64,000 bases of DNA from Novosphingobium panipatense (GCF_002149965.1 NZ_MSQB01000011.1:123374-187373), one strand, 5' to 3'. Numbered from the stretch's first letter, positions 16,651 to 25,858 are shown. Notes: a model not told the origin generated them from the letters alone. A program made the numbers and translations.

Positions 16651-17190
16651 TTATCGAAAGGCCCCAGGACTTCCTCTCGTCTGCAAAACCTCCCTGAGCC
16701 CGTCATCATCCCTGTCCGCGAGCGCCAGCATCGCCAGATAGGGATCGCCCTCCAGCCCCAGCACCCGCGCGAAGGCAGGCTCCGTCTTCGCCCCGGCCCG
16801 CCGGGCCGCCATGACGGCTTCGTGCAAGTCCGCACCGCCCAGCCGCAGCAGGCGCGCTTCCACCGCGAAGTGGCGCCAGCCGTGCTGCGCCTCCACCGGC
16901 TGCGCCTGGCCGAATATTTCGAACGGCACCCCCGCCAGCGAAAACACCGCGATCACCGGGCGATCCGCCTTGCGCCACTGCCACATCGCGAAGTCTTCGA
17001 AGTCCCTGCAGGCGTCCCACAGGGCAGCGGCGAAAGCATCGGCATCGGGCGCGTGGCAGAGCACGTCGATGTCGCTGCCGGAGACCGCGAGGCCGAGCGG
17101 AAACGTGCCTGCGACGCGCGGATCGAACGAGGCAAGCCGCGTCAGGATGCCGCTGGCGGCCAGCGCCGCCCGCCAGTCGGGTTCGGTCAG
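16651..17190 (-). CDS. DUF4269-family protein, probable CTG start
   Basis: A 179-residue protein of the DUF4269 family, which resembles nucleotidyltransferase folds. The segment VSGSDIDVLCHA at about 39-50 carries the family Gly-Ser...Asp-x-Asp pattern. The first ATG/GTG/TTG in frame is the GTG at 17064, which would cut off this motif. A CTG at 17190 restores the full domain and overlaps the stop of the upstream deaminase as CTGA, the same geometry as the ATGA overlaps elsewhere in this genome. I therefore place the start there. It is the last gene of the purine salvage operon. Biochemical function is unknown. Confidence 0.7.
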   Translation of the reverse strand: MTEPDWRAALAASGILTRLASFDPRVAGTFPLGLAVSGSDIDVLCHAPDADAFAAALWDACRDFEDFAMWQWRKADRPVIAVFSLAGVPFEIFGQAQPVEAQHGWRHFAVEARLLRLGGADLHEAVMAARRAGAKTEPAFARVLGLEGDPYLAMLALADRDDDGLREVLQTRGSPGAFR

Positions 17191-18203
17191 CGCCCCTCTT
17201 CCAGATAGGCGTCCAATCGGGCGAGATGGTCCGCCACCGCCGCGTCAGGCAGGAACGAGCCGGTGAAGCTGTTGCGCGCCAAAGTCGCCAGCGCCTCCCG
17301 GTCCAGCCCCCGCGCCGCCGCGATCGCGCGGTAGTTGTCCGCCACATAGCCCCCGAAATAGGCCGGGTCGTCGGAATTGACGGTGGCCTTGAGACCGTGG
17401 GCGAGCATGGCATCGATCGGGTGGTCGGCCAGATCCTCCACCACGCAGAGCTTGTGGTTGGAGAGCGGGCAGACCGTCAGCGTCATTTCCTCGCGCACCA
17501 GCCGTGCGATCAAGGCCGGGTCTTCCAGCGCGCGATTGCCGTGGTCGATACGGTGGACGCCCAGGACGTCCAGCGCCTGGTGGACATACTCAGGCGGGCC
17601 TTCCTCCCCGGCATGGGCCGTGATCTTCAGGCCCTTTTCGCGCGCGGCGGCAAAGACGCGGGCGAACTTCTCGGGCGGGTGGCCCAGTTCGGACGAATCG
17701 AGCCCCACCGCCTCGATCCGGTCCAGCCAGGGCTCGGCCTCCGCCAAGGTGGCGAAAGCGGCTTCCTCGGAAAGGTGGCGCAGGAACGAGAGGATCAGGC
17801 TGCTCGACATGCCGTGCTCGGCGCGCGCCGCTGCCATGGCGGAGAGCAGGCCCTCGATCACGTCTTCGAAAGGCACGCCGCGATCGGTATGGGTCTGGGG
17901 ATCGAACATCAGCTCGGCATGAACCACGCCGTCGGCCGCCGCGCGTGCGAAGTAGGCGGCGGCAAGATCGTGGAAATCCTGCCGTTTCAGCAGCACGTTG
18001 GCGCCCGCGTAGTAGATGTCGAGAAAGTCCTGGAGATTCGAGAAATCGTAGGCCGCCCGCACCTCCTCCACGCTGGCGAAGGGGATCGATACGCCGTTGC
18101 GCTCCGCCAGAGCGAACATGAGTTCGGGTTCGAGGCTGCCTTCGATGTGGAGGTGAAGCTCGGCCTTGGGCAGGCCGGTGATGAAGCTGTCTAGGTCGGT
18201 CAT
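17187..18203 (-). CDS. Adenine/adenosine deaminase
   Basis: Zinc amidohydrolase of the adenosine deaminase superfamily, 338 residues. Ligands and catalytic residues are in place: His17 and His19 in AELHLHIEG, His197 with Glu200 in HAGEEG, the DHGNRA block, and Asp278-Asp279 in NSDDPAYFGGY. The combination CPLSNHKLCVV plus NSDDPAYFGGY is typical of the bacterial and fungal adenine deaminase branch (Aah1 type), so adenine is the more likely substrate. This is family inference. The ATG at 18203 overlaps the stop of guaD as ATGA. Confidence 0.88.
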   Translation of the reverse strand: MTDLDSFITGLPKAELHLHIEGSLEPELMFALAERNGVSIPFASVEEVRAAYDFSNLQDFLDIYYAGANVLLKRQDFHDLAAAYFARAAADGVVHAELMFDPQTHTDRGVPFEDVIEGLLSAMAAARAEHGMSSSLILSFLRHLSEEAAFATLAEAEPWLDRIEAVGLDSSELGHPPEKFARVFAAAREKGLKITAHAGEEGPPEYVHQALDVLGVHRIDHGNRALEDPALIARLVREEMTLTVCPLSNHKLCVVEDLADHPIDAMLAHGLKATVNSDDPAYFGGYVADNYRAIAAARGLDREALATLARNSFTGSFLPDAAVADHLARLDAYLEEGR

Positions 18204-19498
18204 GTCCTGTTCCCGTTCCGGGCCGCCCGGTGGACGAGGCGGCCCAGCAGATAAGTGCGCGCCACGGCGCGGTCGTCGCCGAGCACCTGCAACGCGAAGA
18301 GCCGCTGCGCAAGGTCCGCGCCTCGGGTGCGGCGGGAAAGCAGCGGCGTGGCTTGCGGGTCGAGGACGAGGAAATCGGCCTCCTGCCCCGGTTCCAGGCT
18401 GCCGACGCGGTCGGCGATATGCAGCAGCGCCGCGCTGCCTGCCGTCGCCAGCCAGAGCGCGCGAAAGGGGTCTAGCGCAGTGCCTTTCATCTGCCCCGCC
18501 TGATAGGCGATTCCCTGGGCATGAAGCAGCGAAAAGGTCGTGCCCGCGCCCACGTCGGTGCCGAGGCCGACGCGCAAACCGTGGCGCTGCGCCTGCTCGA
18601 AATCGAAGCAGCCGGAGCCGAGGAAAAAGTTGGAACTGGGGCAGACCGCGATCCCCGCGCCGCTTTCGTGCAGGCGGCGGCAGGCGCGATCGGACAAGTG
18701 GATGCCATGCGCGAAGACCGAGCGGCCGGTGACGAGCCCGAACCGGTCGTAGACGTCCAGATAGTCCGCCGCCTGCGGAAAGCGGGCAGCAACTTCGGTG
18801 CATTCGCGCCGGTTCTCGGCCAAGTGCGTGTGGAGGAGCACTTCGGGATGCGCGGCCAGCAAAGCCCCGGCGTCGGCCAGTTGCGCATCGGTGGACGCCA
18901 GCGCGAAGCGCGGGGTTATCGCATAGCCCAGCCGTCCCCGGCCCCGCCAGCGCCGGATCAGCGCCTCGCTGGCAGCGCGGCCCGATGCAAGGTCGTCGCG
19001 CAGGCCCTCCGGCCCCAGGTCCATCAGGACCTTGCCGGAGACGATCCGCATGTCCCGCGCGCACGCCGCCTCGAACAGGGCATCGACCGATTGCTCGTGG
19101 ACGGTGGGATAGACGAGCGCACTTGTCGTGCCGTTTCTCAGCAGTTCGTCCAGGAAGAAAGCCGCCACCCCGTCCGCATGGCCCTTGTCGGCGAAGGCCG
19201 TCTCGGCGGGGAAAATGTGCCGCTCCAGCCAGTCGAGCAGTTGCTCCCCGTGCGAGGCGATCCGGTCGGTCTGGGGGTAGTGGACATGGGCATCGACGAA
19301 GCCGGGCACAATCAGGCCGCTCAGGCTCTCCACCGGGATCTGCGGAAATCGGGCGATCAGTTCGGCATAGGCCCCGCGCGCCACGACCACGCCGTCCTCC
19401 ACCACCAGAAGGCCGTCGGGCTCGTGCCGAACGGCTTCGGGATCGCCCGTGGGGTCGCGGGAAACGGAGAGGATTGCGGCGCGGAAGGCGTGGATCAT
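18200..19498 (-). CDS. guaD: Guanine deaminase
   Basis: Zinc amidohydrolase converting guanine to xanthine and ammonia, 432 residues. The metal motif is DAHVHYPQ with His71 and His73. Further ligands are in HTHLAEN and in the C-terminal GLGTDVGAGT loop. The HVHYPQTDRI sequence is characteristic of guanine deaminases within the family. It is translationally coupled to the adenine deaminase gene and lies 48 bp after the purine permease gene, which supports a purine catabolic or salvage role. Confidence 0.93.
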   Translation of the reverse strand: MIHAFRAAILSVSRDPTGDPEAVRHEPDGLLVVEDGVVVARGAYAELIARFPQIPVESLSGLIVPGFVDAHVHYPQTDRIASHGEQLLDWLERHIFPAETAFADKGHADGVAAFFLDELLRNGTTSALVYPTVHEQSVDALFEAACARDMRIVSGKVLMDLGPEGLRDDLASGRAASEALIRRWRGRGRLGYAITPRFALASTDAQLADAGALLAAHPEVLLHTHLAENRRECTEVAARFPQAADYLDVYDRFGLVTGRSVFAHGIHLSDRACRRLHESGAGIAVCPSSNFFLGSGCFDFEQAQRHGLRVGLGTDVGAGTTFSLLHAQGIAYQAGQMKGTALDPFRALWLATAGSAALLHIADRVGSLEPGQEADFLVLDPQATPLLSRRTRGADLAQRLFALQVLGDDRAVARTYLLGRLVHRAARNGNRT

Positions 19499-19546
19499 CC
19501 GCTTTTTACTAGGGCGTAAACTCCCGGATGACGAGAGCGCGCTTGC

Positions 19547-20911
19547 TCACCCTCCCGCCAGCCATGCGAAGCGGGCGACGAAGACCAGCGCCAGCAGCAG
19601 CAGGAACCAGTCCTTCCGCTCGATGGTCCCGCGCACCAGCTTGAGCAGGGCATGGGCGGTGATGCCGAAGGCCAGGCCGTTGGCGATCGAGAACGTGAAG
19701 GGGATCATGGCCACGGTCAGGAAGGCCGGGATCGCCGCCAGCGGATCCTCCCATTGCACTTCGGTGAGCGGCAGCAGCATGAGCCCGCCAACTATGATCA
19801 GCGCAGGCGCCGTGGCCGCCAGCGGGATGACTTGCGCATAAGGCGCCACGAACATGGTCGCAAGGAACAACAGGCCGGTCACGACCGCGGTAAGCCCCGT
19901 GCGCCCGCCCGCCTGCACGCCTGCCGCGCTCTCGACATAGCTCGTCACCGTGCTGGTCCCCGCCATGGAGCCGACGATGGTGGCGGCGGCGTCAGTCATG
20001 AGGATGCGGTTGAGGCGCAGGATACGCCCCTGCCCGTCGATCAGACCGGCCCGCTTGGTGACGGCCACGAGCGTGCCGATATTGTCGAACAGGTCGACGA
20101 AGAGGAACACGAAGAGGATCTCGAACAGGCCGAGGCCATGGCTGCCGGAGAGTCCGAATACACCCGCAAGGTCCAGCTTGAAGGCGGTGCCGGTCAGCGC
20201 TTCCAGCGAATAGGGCTCCGGGTGGACCGATACGAGGCCGAAGAGCCAGCCCAGCGCGGTCGTGGCCAGAATGCCGATCAGCATGGCGCCGCGCACGTTC
20301 CATACCGAAAGTGCGCCGATCAGCACCAGCCCGAACAGCGCCAGCGCCGCGCCCGGCGCCTTGAGGTTCCCCAGCGCGACGATCGTGGCGGGATCGGCCA
20401 CGACGATGCCCGCGCTCTTGAGCCCGACGAAACCGATGAAAAGCCCGATCCCGCCCGCGACGGCGGCAAAGAGATATTGCGGGATCGAGGAGACGATGAG
20501 CTGGCGCACGCCGGTGACGGTCAGTGCCAGGAAAGCCACGCCCGAAAGGAACACGCAGCCCAGCGCCACCGGCCAGGGCACGCCCATCTGCTGGACGACG
20601 GTGAAGCTGAAGTAGGCATTGAGCCCCATGCCGGGCGCCAGCGCCAGCGGCGTATTGGCAACCAGCCCCATCAGGATCGACGCGAATGCCGCCGCGAAGC
20701 AGGTCGCCGCCGCCACCGAGGCCACCGGCATGCCCGCCGCGCCCAGGATCGCGGGGTTGACCAGCACGATATAGGCCATCGTCAGGAAGGTTGTCGTGCC
20801 CGCGAGCACTTCGGTACGGGCATCGGTGCCACGCGCGCTCAGGGCGAAGCGGCGTTCCAGCAGACCGCGTTCCGGCAGGCCATTGGGCTCGATTTCGGTC
20901 CGGCTCCGCAT
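19547..20911 (-). CDS. NCS2-family purine permease (AzgA/GhxP-like)
   Basis: Proton-coupled nucleobase importer of 454 residues with about 12-14 membrane helices. The N-terminal block RTEVLAGTTTFLTMAYIVLV and later GLNAYFSF are signatures of the AzgA (adenine, guanine, hypoxanthine) subfamily. It heads the operon permease-guaD-deaminase-DUF4269. This arrangement suggests that imported adenine and guanine are deaminated at once. No purine riboswitch fold is visible in the 93 bp upstream. Confidence 0.92.
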   Translation of the reverse strand: MRSRTEIEPNGLPERGLLERRFALSARGTDARTEVLAGTTTFLTMAYIVLVNPAILGAAGMPVASVAAATCFAAAFASILMGLVANTPLALAPGMGLNAYFSFTVVQQMGVPWPVALGCVFLSGVAFLALTVTGVRQLIVSSIPQYLFAAVAGGIGLFIGFVGLKSAGIVVADPATIVALGNLKAPGAALALFGLVLIGALSVWNVRGAMLIGILATTALGWLFGLVSVHPEPYSLEALTGTAFKLDLAGVFGLSGSHGLGLFEILFVFLFVDLFDNIGTLVAVTKRAGLIDGQGRILRLNRILMTDAAATIVGSMAGTSTVTSYVESAAGVQAGGRTGLTAVVTGLLFLATMFVAPYAQVIPLAATAPALIIVGGLMLLPLTEVQWEDPLAAIPAFLTVAMIPFTFSIANGLAFGITAHALLKLVRGTIERKDWFLLLLALVFVARFAWLAGG

Positions 20912-21004
20912 CGCGTCCTGGCTTCCCCTGGAAAGGTTCGATTACTCGCCCCCTCCTATCCACAATTGCCGGATGCTGCCAACGCTTCGTACCCTGGGGA
21001 GAGA

Positions 21005-22264
21005 CTACGCAGGCTCCTCCACCCACTCTCGCCGCAATGCCGGACCGGCAAGGCTCATCAGCAGCGCCGCCAGCAGGTAGAGCCCGAGCCCGATCAGCAT
21101 CGAATAGCGCAGCGATTCCGCGCCATAGACCGGCGCCAGCGCCTTCGACAGCGCGCCCAGGGCATAGATCCCGCCGCCAAGGCCGATCAGATTGTTGATG
21201 AGCAGGAACAGTGCCGAAGCCGTTGCCCGCGCAGGGGGCGGGACGAGGTGCTGGACGGCGCTCGTCACCGGGCCGAGCCATACATAGGCCAGCGCCTGCG
21301 GCACCAGGAACAGCAGGAAGGCGAGCGGCACGCTGGAGGTCCAGATCCCGCCCGCGAACAGCGGCACGGCGGCGACATAGGCCAGAGCCGGAACCCGGCC
21401 GTACCAGGCCCGGTCGCCCTTGCCGAGACGGTCGGCCAGCAGCCCGCCCATGAGCACGCCCGCCGTCCCGCCGATCAGCAGGACCGCACCGATGAACCAC
21501 GAAGTCTGGACGAGATCGAGCGCGAAACTGCGCTGGAGCAGGCTCGGCAACCAGAAGGCCAGGCCGTAGCCCAGCATCGAACTGGAAGCGGCGCCGAAAC
21601 TCAGCAGCCAGAAAGCCCGCTTGCGGGCGAGCAGCGCCGCCACTTCGCCGAAGCGAACCGCAGGCGCGGTCGTGACGACGCGGGGCTTGTCCCTGACCAC
21701 CAGCTTGAACAGCGGCGCGATCAACAGTCCTGCCAGGCCCACGGCGACGAAGGCCGCGCGCCAGTCCACCCGCGCCGCGACGTAACCTCCCGCCAGCACC
21801 CCCATCGCCGAACCGAGCGGAATGCCCAGCGAATAGACCGAGAGCGCGAAGGCCCGCCGCTCGCTGGGGAAATGATCGCCGATCACGGCATAGGACGGCG
21901 CGACGCCGCCCGCCTCGCCTACCCCCACGCCGAGCCGGGCCAGGAAGATATGCCAGAACCCCGTGGCCGCCCCGCACAAGGCGGTGAACAGGCTCCAGAC
22001 CACCAGCGAACCGGTAATGACCCAGGAGCGGCTGGTGCGATCGGCCAGCCAGGCGAGGGGCACCCCAAGCGTGGAGTAGAGCATGGCGAACGCCAGACCG
22101 CCCAGCATGCCCATCTGCGCATCGTCGAGACCCAGTTCCTGCTGGATCGGCGCCGCCAGGATCGCGAGGATCTGGCGGTCCACGAAATTGAAGATGTAGA
22201 CCAGCAGCAGCATCGCCAGCACCAGCCGGGGCGATGCCGCGCGGGACGCACTTTTATCGTTCAT
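21005..22264 (-). CDS. MFS transporter
   Basis: 419-residue major facilitator protein with twelve predicted membrane helices. The start at 22264 follows GAGG at seven bases; an earlier ATG at 22327 does not. NFVDRQILAILAAPIQQELG near the N-terminus and WLADRTSR in the loop between helices 2 and 3 place it in the sphingomonad Spinster/hexuronate-like group that often carries organic acids or aromatic compounds. It is the last gene of a TonB receptor-hydrolase-MFS set, so it may take the released product across the inner membrane. Confidence 0.82.
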   Translation of the reverse strand: MNDKSASRAASPRLVLAMLLLVYIFNFVDRQILAILAAPIQQELGLDDAQMGMLGGLAFAMLYSTLGVPLAWLADRTSRSWVITGSLVVWSLFTALCGAATGFWHIFLARLGVGVGEAGGVAPSYAVIGDHFPSERRAFALSVYSLGIPLGSAMGVLAGGYVAARVDWRAAFVAVGLAGLLIAPLFKLVVRDKPRVVTTAPAVRFGEVAALLARKRAFWLLSFGAASSSMLGYGLAFWLPSLLQRSFALDLVQTSWFIGAVLLIGGTAGVLMGGLLADRLGKGDRAWYGRVPALAYVAAVPLFAGGIWTSSVPLAFLLFLVPQALAYVWLGPVTSAVQHLVPPPARATASALFLLINNLIGLGGGIYALGALSKALAPVYGAESLRYSMLIGLGLYLLAALLMSLAGPALRREWVEEPA

Positions 22265-22341
22265 CGTCAGCCTCTTTCGTCGTCCCGGATTTTTCGAAAG
22301 CGGGAAGGCACCCGCGTCCTGCCGCAATGTGGGTTGTTCAT

Positions 22342-22374
22342 GGCCAGCGGTCCCGGATCAAGTCCGGGATGACG
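22342..22374 (-). repeat. 33-bp dispersed palindromic repeat, copy 2
   Basis: Inverted copy of the element at 5771. It overlaps the 3' end of the hydrolase gene. The last five codons and the TGA stop (ending at 22358) are built from the repeat. Its flank GGCCATGAACAACCCA is shared with the copy at 27309. Confidence 0.85.
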
Positions 22375-23239
22375 GGACCTGCTCTCGCAGAAACGCAGAG
22401 ATCGCCGCCAGAGCGGGCAATTCGTCGAGAATCGGTGCGTGACCGACGCGCGGCACTTCTACCGCGGCGAAAGGCCCCGCGTGGCGCTGCGCCATCTCCC
22501 TCACCGTCCCGGCGGAAAGCAGATCGGATAACGCCCCGCGCACGACCAGTACCGGGGCCGCATCCAGCAGGTCCCACAAGGGCCAGAGATCGGGCGACAC
22601 GGTCTGCGGCGCGTCCCCGTCCATACCTTGCGATATCGCCGGGTCGTAAGCGAAGGACACGGTTCCGTCCGCATTCTCGCGGCAGGTCCTGCGGGCGAAG
22701 GAGAGCCAGTCCGCACCGCCGAAATCCGGGAAAGCGGCAGCGTTGACGGCGCGGCACCGCGCCGCCACTTCCTGCCACGAGGCCATCGTCCTGCCCGCGC
22801 CGACATAGCCCTGGATCCGCGCGAGACCTGCGGGGTCCAGCACCGGGCCGATGTCGTTGAACACGAAACCGGCAGCAAGCTCAGGCCGCAGGGCATTCAT
22901 CACCATGGCCATGAGCCCCCCCATCGACGTGCCGATCAGGCAGGCGCGGGTCACGCCGAGGCCGTCCAGCAGCGCCAACATGTCCTGCGCATAGACGTCC
23001 GGCCGGTACTGCGAGGGGTTGGGGTCCCACTGGGAGAGCCCCCGCCCGCGCTGGTCCGGCACGATGAGGCGATATCGTCCGGCGAGATGCGCGGCGAGCG
23101 GCTCGAAATCGGCGCTGTTTCGGGTGAGGCCGTGCATCAGCAGCAGATCGGGCGCCCCTGCCTCTCGCGCCGGATAGTCGCGCGCGGCAAGATCGAGCCT
23201 CCCGCAGGCGCTGCGGTAGCGGTGGAGGCGGTATTCCAT
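22358..23239 (-). CDS. Alpha/beta hydrolase
   Basis: 293-residue alpha/beta-hydrolase-fold enzyme. The nucleophile elbow is GTSMGG with Ser105. Asp239 in ALSDLL and His267 in VGHAPILDE complete a plausible triad. The oxyanion region is LLMHGLTRNSADFEPL at 33-48. The ATG at 23239 gives normal length; the frame is open further upstream without family similarity. It lies 104 bp downstream of a TonB receptor gene, whose end has a hairpin, and 93 bp upstream of an MFS gene. Substrate is unknown, perhaps an ester or lactone imported by the receptor. Confidence 0.83.
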   Translation of the reverse strand: MEYRLHRYRSACGRLDLAARDYPAREAGAPDLLLMHGLTRNSADFEPLAAHLAGRYRLIVPDQRGRGLSQWDPNPSQYRPDVYAQDMLALLDGLGVTRACLIGTSMGGLMAMVMNALRPELAAGFVFNDIGPVLDPAGLARIQGYVGAGRTMASWQEVAARCRAVNAAAFPDFGGADWLSFARRTCRENADGTVSFAYDPAISQGMDGDAPQTVSPDLWPLWDLLDAAPVLVVRGALSDLLSAGTVREMAQRHAGPFAAVEVPRVGHAPILDELPALAAISAFLREQVPSSRT

Positions 23240-23305
23240 GGCGGCATTGTCCTTTCGCCCCGGAAACGGGCACGATGAAGGGCTGAAACGTTTGGCGGCG
23301 GTGAT

Positions 23306-23332
23306 GGGCCTCACCTTCCCCGGATGAGGCCC
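23306..23332 (-). terminator. Hairpin after the TonB receptor gene
   Basis: GGGCCTCA (23306-23313) and TGAGGCCC (23325-23332) form a perfect 8-bp stem with an 11-nt loop, starting 11 bases after the receptor stop. No U tract follows, so it may attenuate transcription rather than stop it. Confidence 0.5.
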
Positions 23333-23343
23333 ACCCGGCGTGA

Positions 23344-25746
23344 TCAGAACTGCAAGGTGCCGGTCACGAAGACCTGCCGCGGGTTGCCGTAGAACGCCGT
23401 CAGCGTGCCTTCCTTGCCCAGCGAAGGGATCATGTTGCCGCTGCCGTCGCGCAGGATCGTGCCGGTAACCGGATCGGCCCGCATGAAAGTATAGCCCGAA
23501 GTCTTGTATTCCTTGTCGAGAATGTTCTTGCCGTGGACGCCCAGGCTCCAGAGCCCGCCCGGCGCGGTGTAGACCAGGCTGGCATCGAGCAGGGCATAGC
23601 CCTTCTGGTCGATATAGGGGTTCGGAATCTCGAACTGGTAGGTCTTGCTGCGATAGGACAGCGTGGTGTTGAGCGAGACGTCGCCCTCGCCCACCGGGGC
23701 GTTGTAGGCCAGAGTCGCGCTGGTGGTCCACTTCGGCGTGTTCTGGACCTTGCGGTAATCGGCCACGTCCACCGGGCCGACGCCGGGCACCTGGGTGATA
23801 TATTCCTTGTAGCGGGCATGGATATAGCCCACCGATCCCGAAAGGTTGATGCGGTCGCCCGCGGTCATCAGGTTCTGCGCCAGGCGGGCATTGGCCTCGA
23901 ACTCGGCGCCGTCGATCTTCGCCTTGCCGGCATTGGTGATCACGCCGCAGAAGGTGGGCAGCCCGTTCACGGTGCAGCCCGAGGATCCGGGGATCTGGAC
24001 GTCCTTGTAGTCCATGTGGAAAGCGGCCAGCGCCACGTAGAGTCCGCCGCCGAAGAGATTGCCCTTGTAGCCGATCTCGTAGCTGTTCACCGTTTCCGGC
24101 TTGAAGCTGAGATAGTCGGCCACTTCGCTGTCTTCGCGAATGCCGTCTCCGTTGAGGTCCGGCGCGTTCACGCCGATGCCGCGCGGGTCGAAGCCGCCGC
24201 CCTTGAAGCCCTGCGAATAGCTGGCGTAGATATTGTGGTCCGGCGTCGGCTTGAAGCTGAACGAGGCGCGCGGGGTGAATTTCTTGAACACCGCCTTGCC
24301 CGAGAAATTCGTGTCCGGCGCTCCGAACGGCACGCCAAGGCCGCCGAAGACCGGCGATCCGCCGCCCAGATAGTTCTGCCGCAGGATCTGCGCCTTGCGT
24401 TCGTCCCAGGTGTATCGGCCACCGACGGCCAAACTGAGCTGGTCGGTGAAGTCGAACGTGAAATCGCCGAAGACCGCCCAGGTGCTGGTATCGACATCGG
24501 CCTGCGTGAACGCGGTCAAGCCGTTCAGCGCCGTGAACAGGCGCACGTCGAAAGCGGTATCCGCCTTGGCGCCAAGGTAATAGGCACCGATCATGCCCTG
24601 TATCCAGCTGCCGTTGTCGTAGAGCAGCTGGAATTCCTGGCTGACCTGCTCGTTGTCGTAATAGGCCGGTACGTCCACGTCGACGGCGGGCAGTGCGTCG
24701 AAGTCGATCGGAGAGGCGCTCCTGTCCTTGCGCCAGGCGCTGATCGAGCGGAACGTCAGCGCGTCGCTGAGATCCGCGCTGGCATTGATGGCGAAACCGT
24801 AGGCCTTCACGTCCTGCCGGGGATCGATGAGGCCGCCCTGGCTGTCGAACACGTCATCCAGCACCGGCGTGCCGGAAACCATGGCGGGGATCAGGCGATG
24901 GCCGCCGCGCGTGTTGGACTTGTCGCGCGTGTAGTCGCCCGAAATGCGGATCAGCACCGGCTGGCCGTTGCCGCCGATCTCCACGGTGCCGCGCCCGGCC
25001 CAGACGTCCTTGTTGTAGTTCTCTTCCCCGGTGGTCAGGTTCCTGCCGAAGCCCCCGCGCGACAGGCGCGCCACCGAGCCGCCGACGCGCACGAGATCGG
25101 TGATCGGGGTCGAGACCGTCAGCACGCCGTCGGCCTGGTCGTACGTGCCGTAAGTACCGCGCAACTTGAGCGAGAAATGGTCCGGCAGCTCCCGCGTCAC
25201 GTACTTCACCGCGCCGCCGATGGTATTGCGGCCATAGAGCGTGCCCTGCGGTCCGCGCAGCACTTCGATGCGCTCCACGTCGTAGATGTCGAGCACGGCC
25301 GCCTGCGGACGGTTGAGATAGACATCGTCCAGATAGATGCCCACGCCCTGTTCGAAGCCGGAGACCGGATCCTGCTGGCCGATGCCGCGAATGAAGGCGG
25401 AAAGCGTGGAGTTGGTGCCGCGCGAGACTTCCAGCGTGACGTTGGGCGTGGACTGGGCGATGTCGGTGATGTCGAGCGCGCCGGACTTGGCAAGCTGGTC
25501 GCCGCTGAAGCTGGTGACGGCGATCGGCACGTCCACCAGCCGCTCCTCGCGCCGACGCGCGGTGACGACGATCTCGCCGGTGCTCACCTCGCCGGTCGCA
25601 GCGGCCTGACCCTGGGTTTGCGCGGAAGCTTGGGCCTGCACCTCCTGGGCGGCGGCAGGCATGGCGCCGCCCCCGATCGATGCCAGCACCAGCAGGCTGG
25701 ATCCCCTGGCGCCCAACCATCTGCCGCCGAAACGCGCCTTGTGCAT
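23344..25746 (-). CDS. TonB-dependent outer-membrane receptor
   Basis: 800-residue receptor with a signal peptide ending in the Ala-rich region near residue 34, the TonB box region EIVVTARRREERL, a plug domain (DVPIAVTSFSGDQL; RIEVLRGPQGTLYGRNT) and a 22-strand barrel ending in the terminal aromatic residue of TGTLQF. The ATG at 25746 follows GGGAG at nine bases; upstream ATGs lack this. This is the pesticin/fyuA-like sphingomonad type usually used for organic compounds as well as siderophores. A TetR gene is divergent, 112 bp away, and a hydrolase and MFS follow. Confidence 0.92.
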   Translation of the reverse strand: MHKARFGGRWLGARGSSLLVLASIGGGAMPAAAQEVQAQASAQTQGQAAATGEVSTGEIVVTARRREERLVDVPIAVTSFSGDQLAKSGALDITDIAQSTPNVTLEVSRGTNSTLSAFIRGIGQQDPVSGFEQGVGIYLDDVYLNRPQAAVLDIYDVERIEVLRGPQGTLYGRNTIGGAVKYVTRELPDHFSLKLRGTYGTYDQADGVLTVSTPITDLVRVGGSVARLSRGGFGRNLTTGEENYNKDVWAGRGTVEIGGNGQPVLIRISGDYTRDKSNTRGGHRLIPAMVSGTPVLDDVFDSQGGLIDPRQDVKAYGFAINASADLSDALTFRSISAWRKDRSASPIDFDALPAVDVDVPAYYDNEQVSQEFQLLYDNGSWIQGMIGAYYLGAKADTAFDVRLFTALNGLTAFTQADVDTSTWAVFGDFTFDFTDQLSLAVGGRYTWDERKAQILRQNYLGGGSPVFGGLGVPFGAPDTNFSGKAVFKKFTPRASFSFKPTPDHNIYASYSQGFKGGGFDPRGIGVNAPDLNGDGIREDSEVADYLSFKPETVNSYEIGYKGNLFGGGLYVALAAFHMDYKDVQIPGSSGCTVNGLPTFCGVITNAGKAKIDGAEFEANARLAQNLMTAGDRINLSGSVGYIHARYKEYITQVPGVGPVDVADYRKVQNTPKWTTSATLAYNAPVGEGDVSLNTTLSYRSKTYQFEIPNPYIDQKGYALLDASLVYTAPGGLWSLGVHGKNILDKEYKTSGYTFMRADPVTGTILRDGSGNMIPSLGKEGTLTAFYGNPRQVFVTGTLQF

Positions 25747-25789
25747 CACTGTTACTCCCATCGTATATTTATCTTGTCCGCCCCTCATA

Positions 25790-25812
25790 TTGAAACATGA
25801 ACCGTCTTTCAA
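25790..25812. promoter_or_regulatory. Candidate TetR operator
   Basis: TTGAAA (25790-25795) and TTTCAA (25807-25812) are perfect inverted half-sites 11 bp apart in the 112-bp gap between the divergent TonB receptor and TetR genes. The position fits autoregulation and control of the receptor operon. Confidence 0.4.
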
Positions 25813-25858
25813 CATTGAAGGTTTGCCAAGGTGTCGATCAGGGTCTAACTGTGCCTTC

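Noticed and set aside
20912..21004. Purine riboswitch upstream of the purine permease
   Set aside because: The 93-bp gap shows no three-helix purine aptamer core, and such riboswitches are not typical of this group.
19652..22372. Long plus-strand frame (about 900 codons) opposite the purine permease and MFS genes
   Set aside because: Shadow of the two membrane-protein genes. The product is rich in Arg, Gln, His and Glu with no domain, as expected from reverse-reading hydrophobic codons.
23533..25800. Long plus-strand frame opposite the first TonB receptor
   Set aside because: Antisense shadow; no motifs, no ribosome-binding sequence, and the receptor on the other strand is unambiguous.
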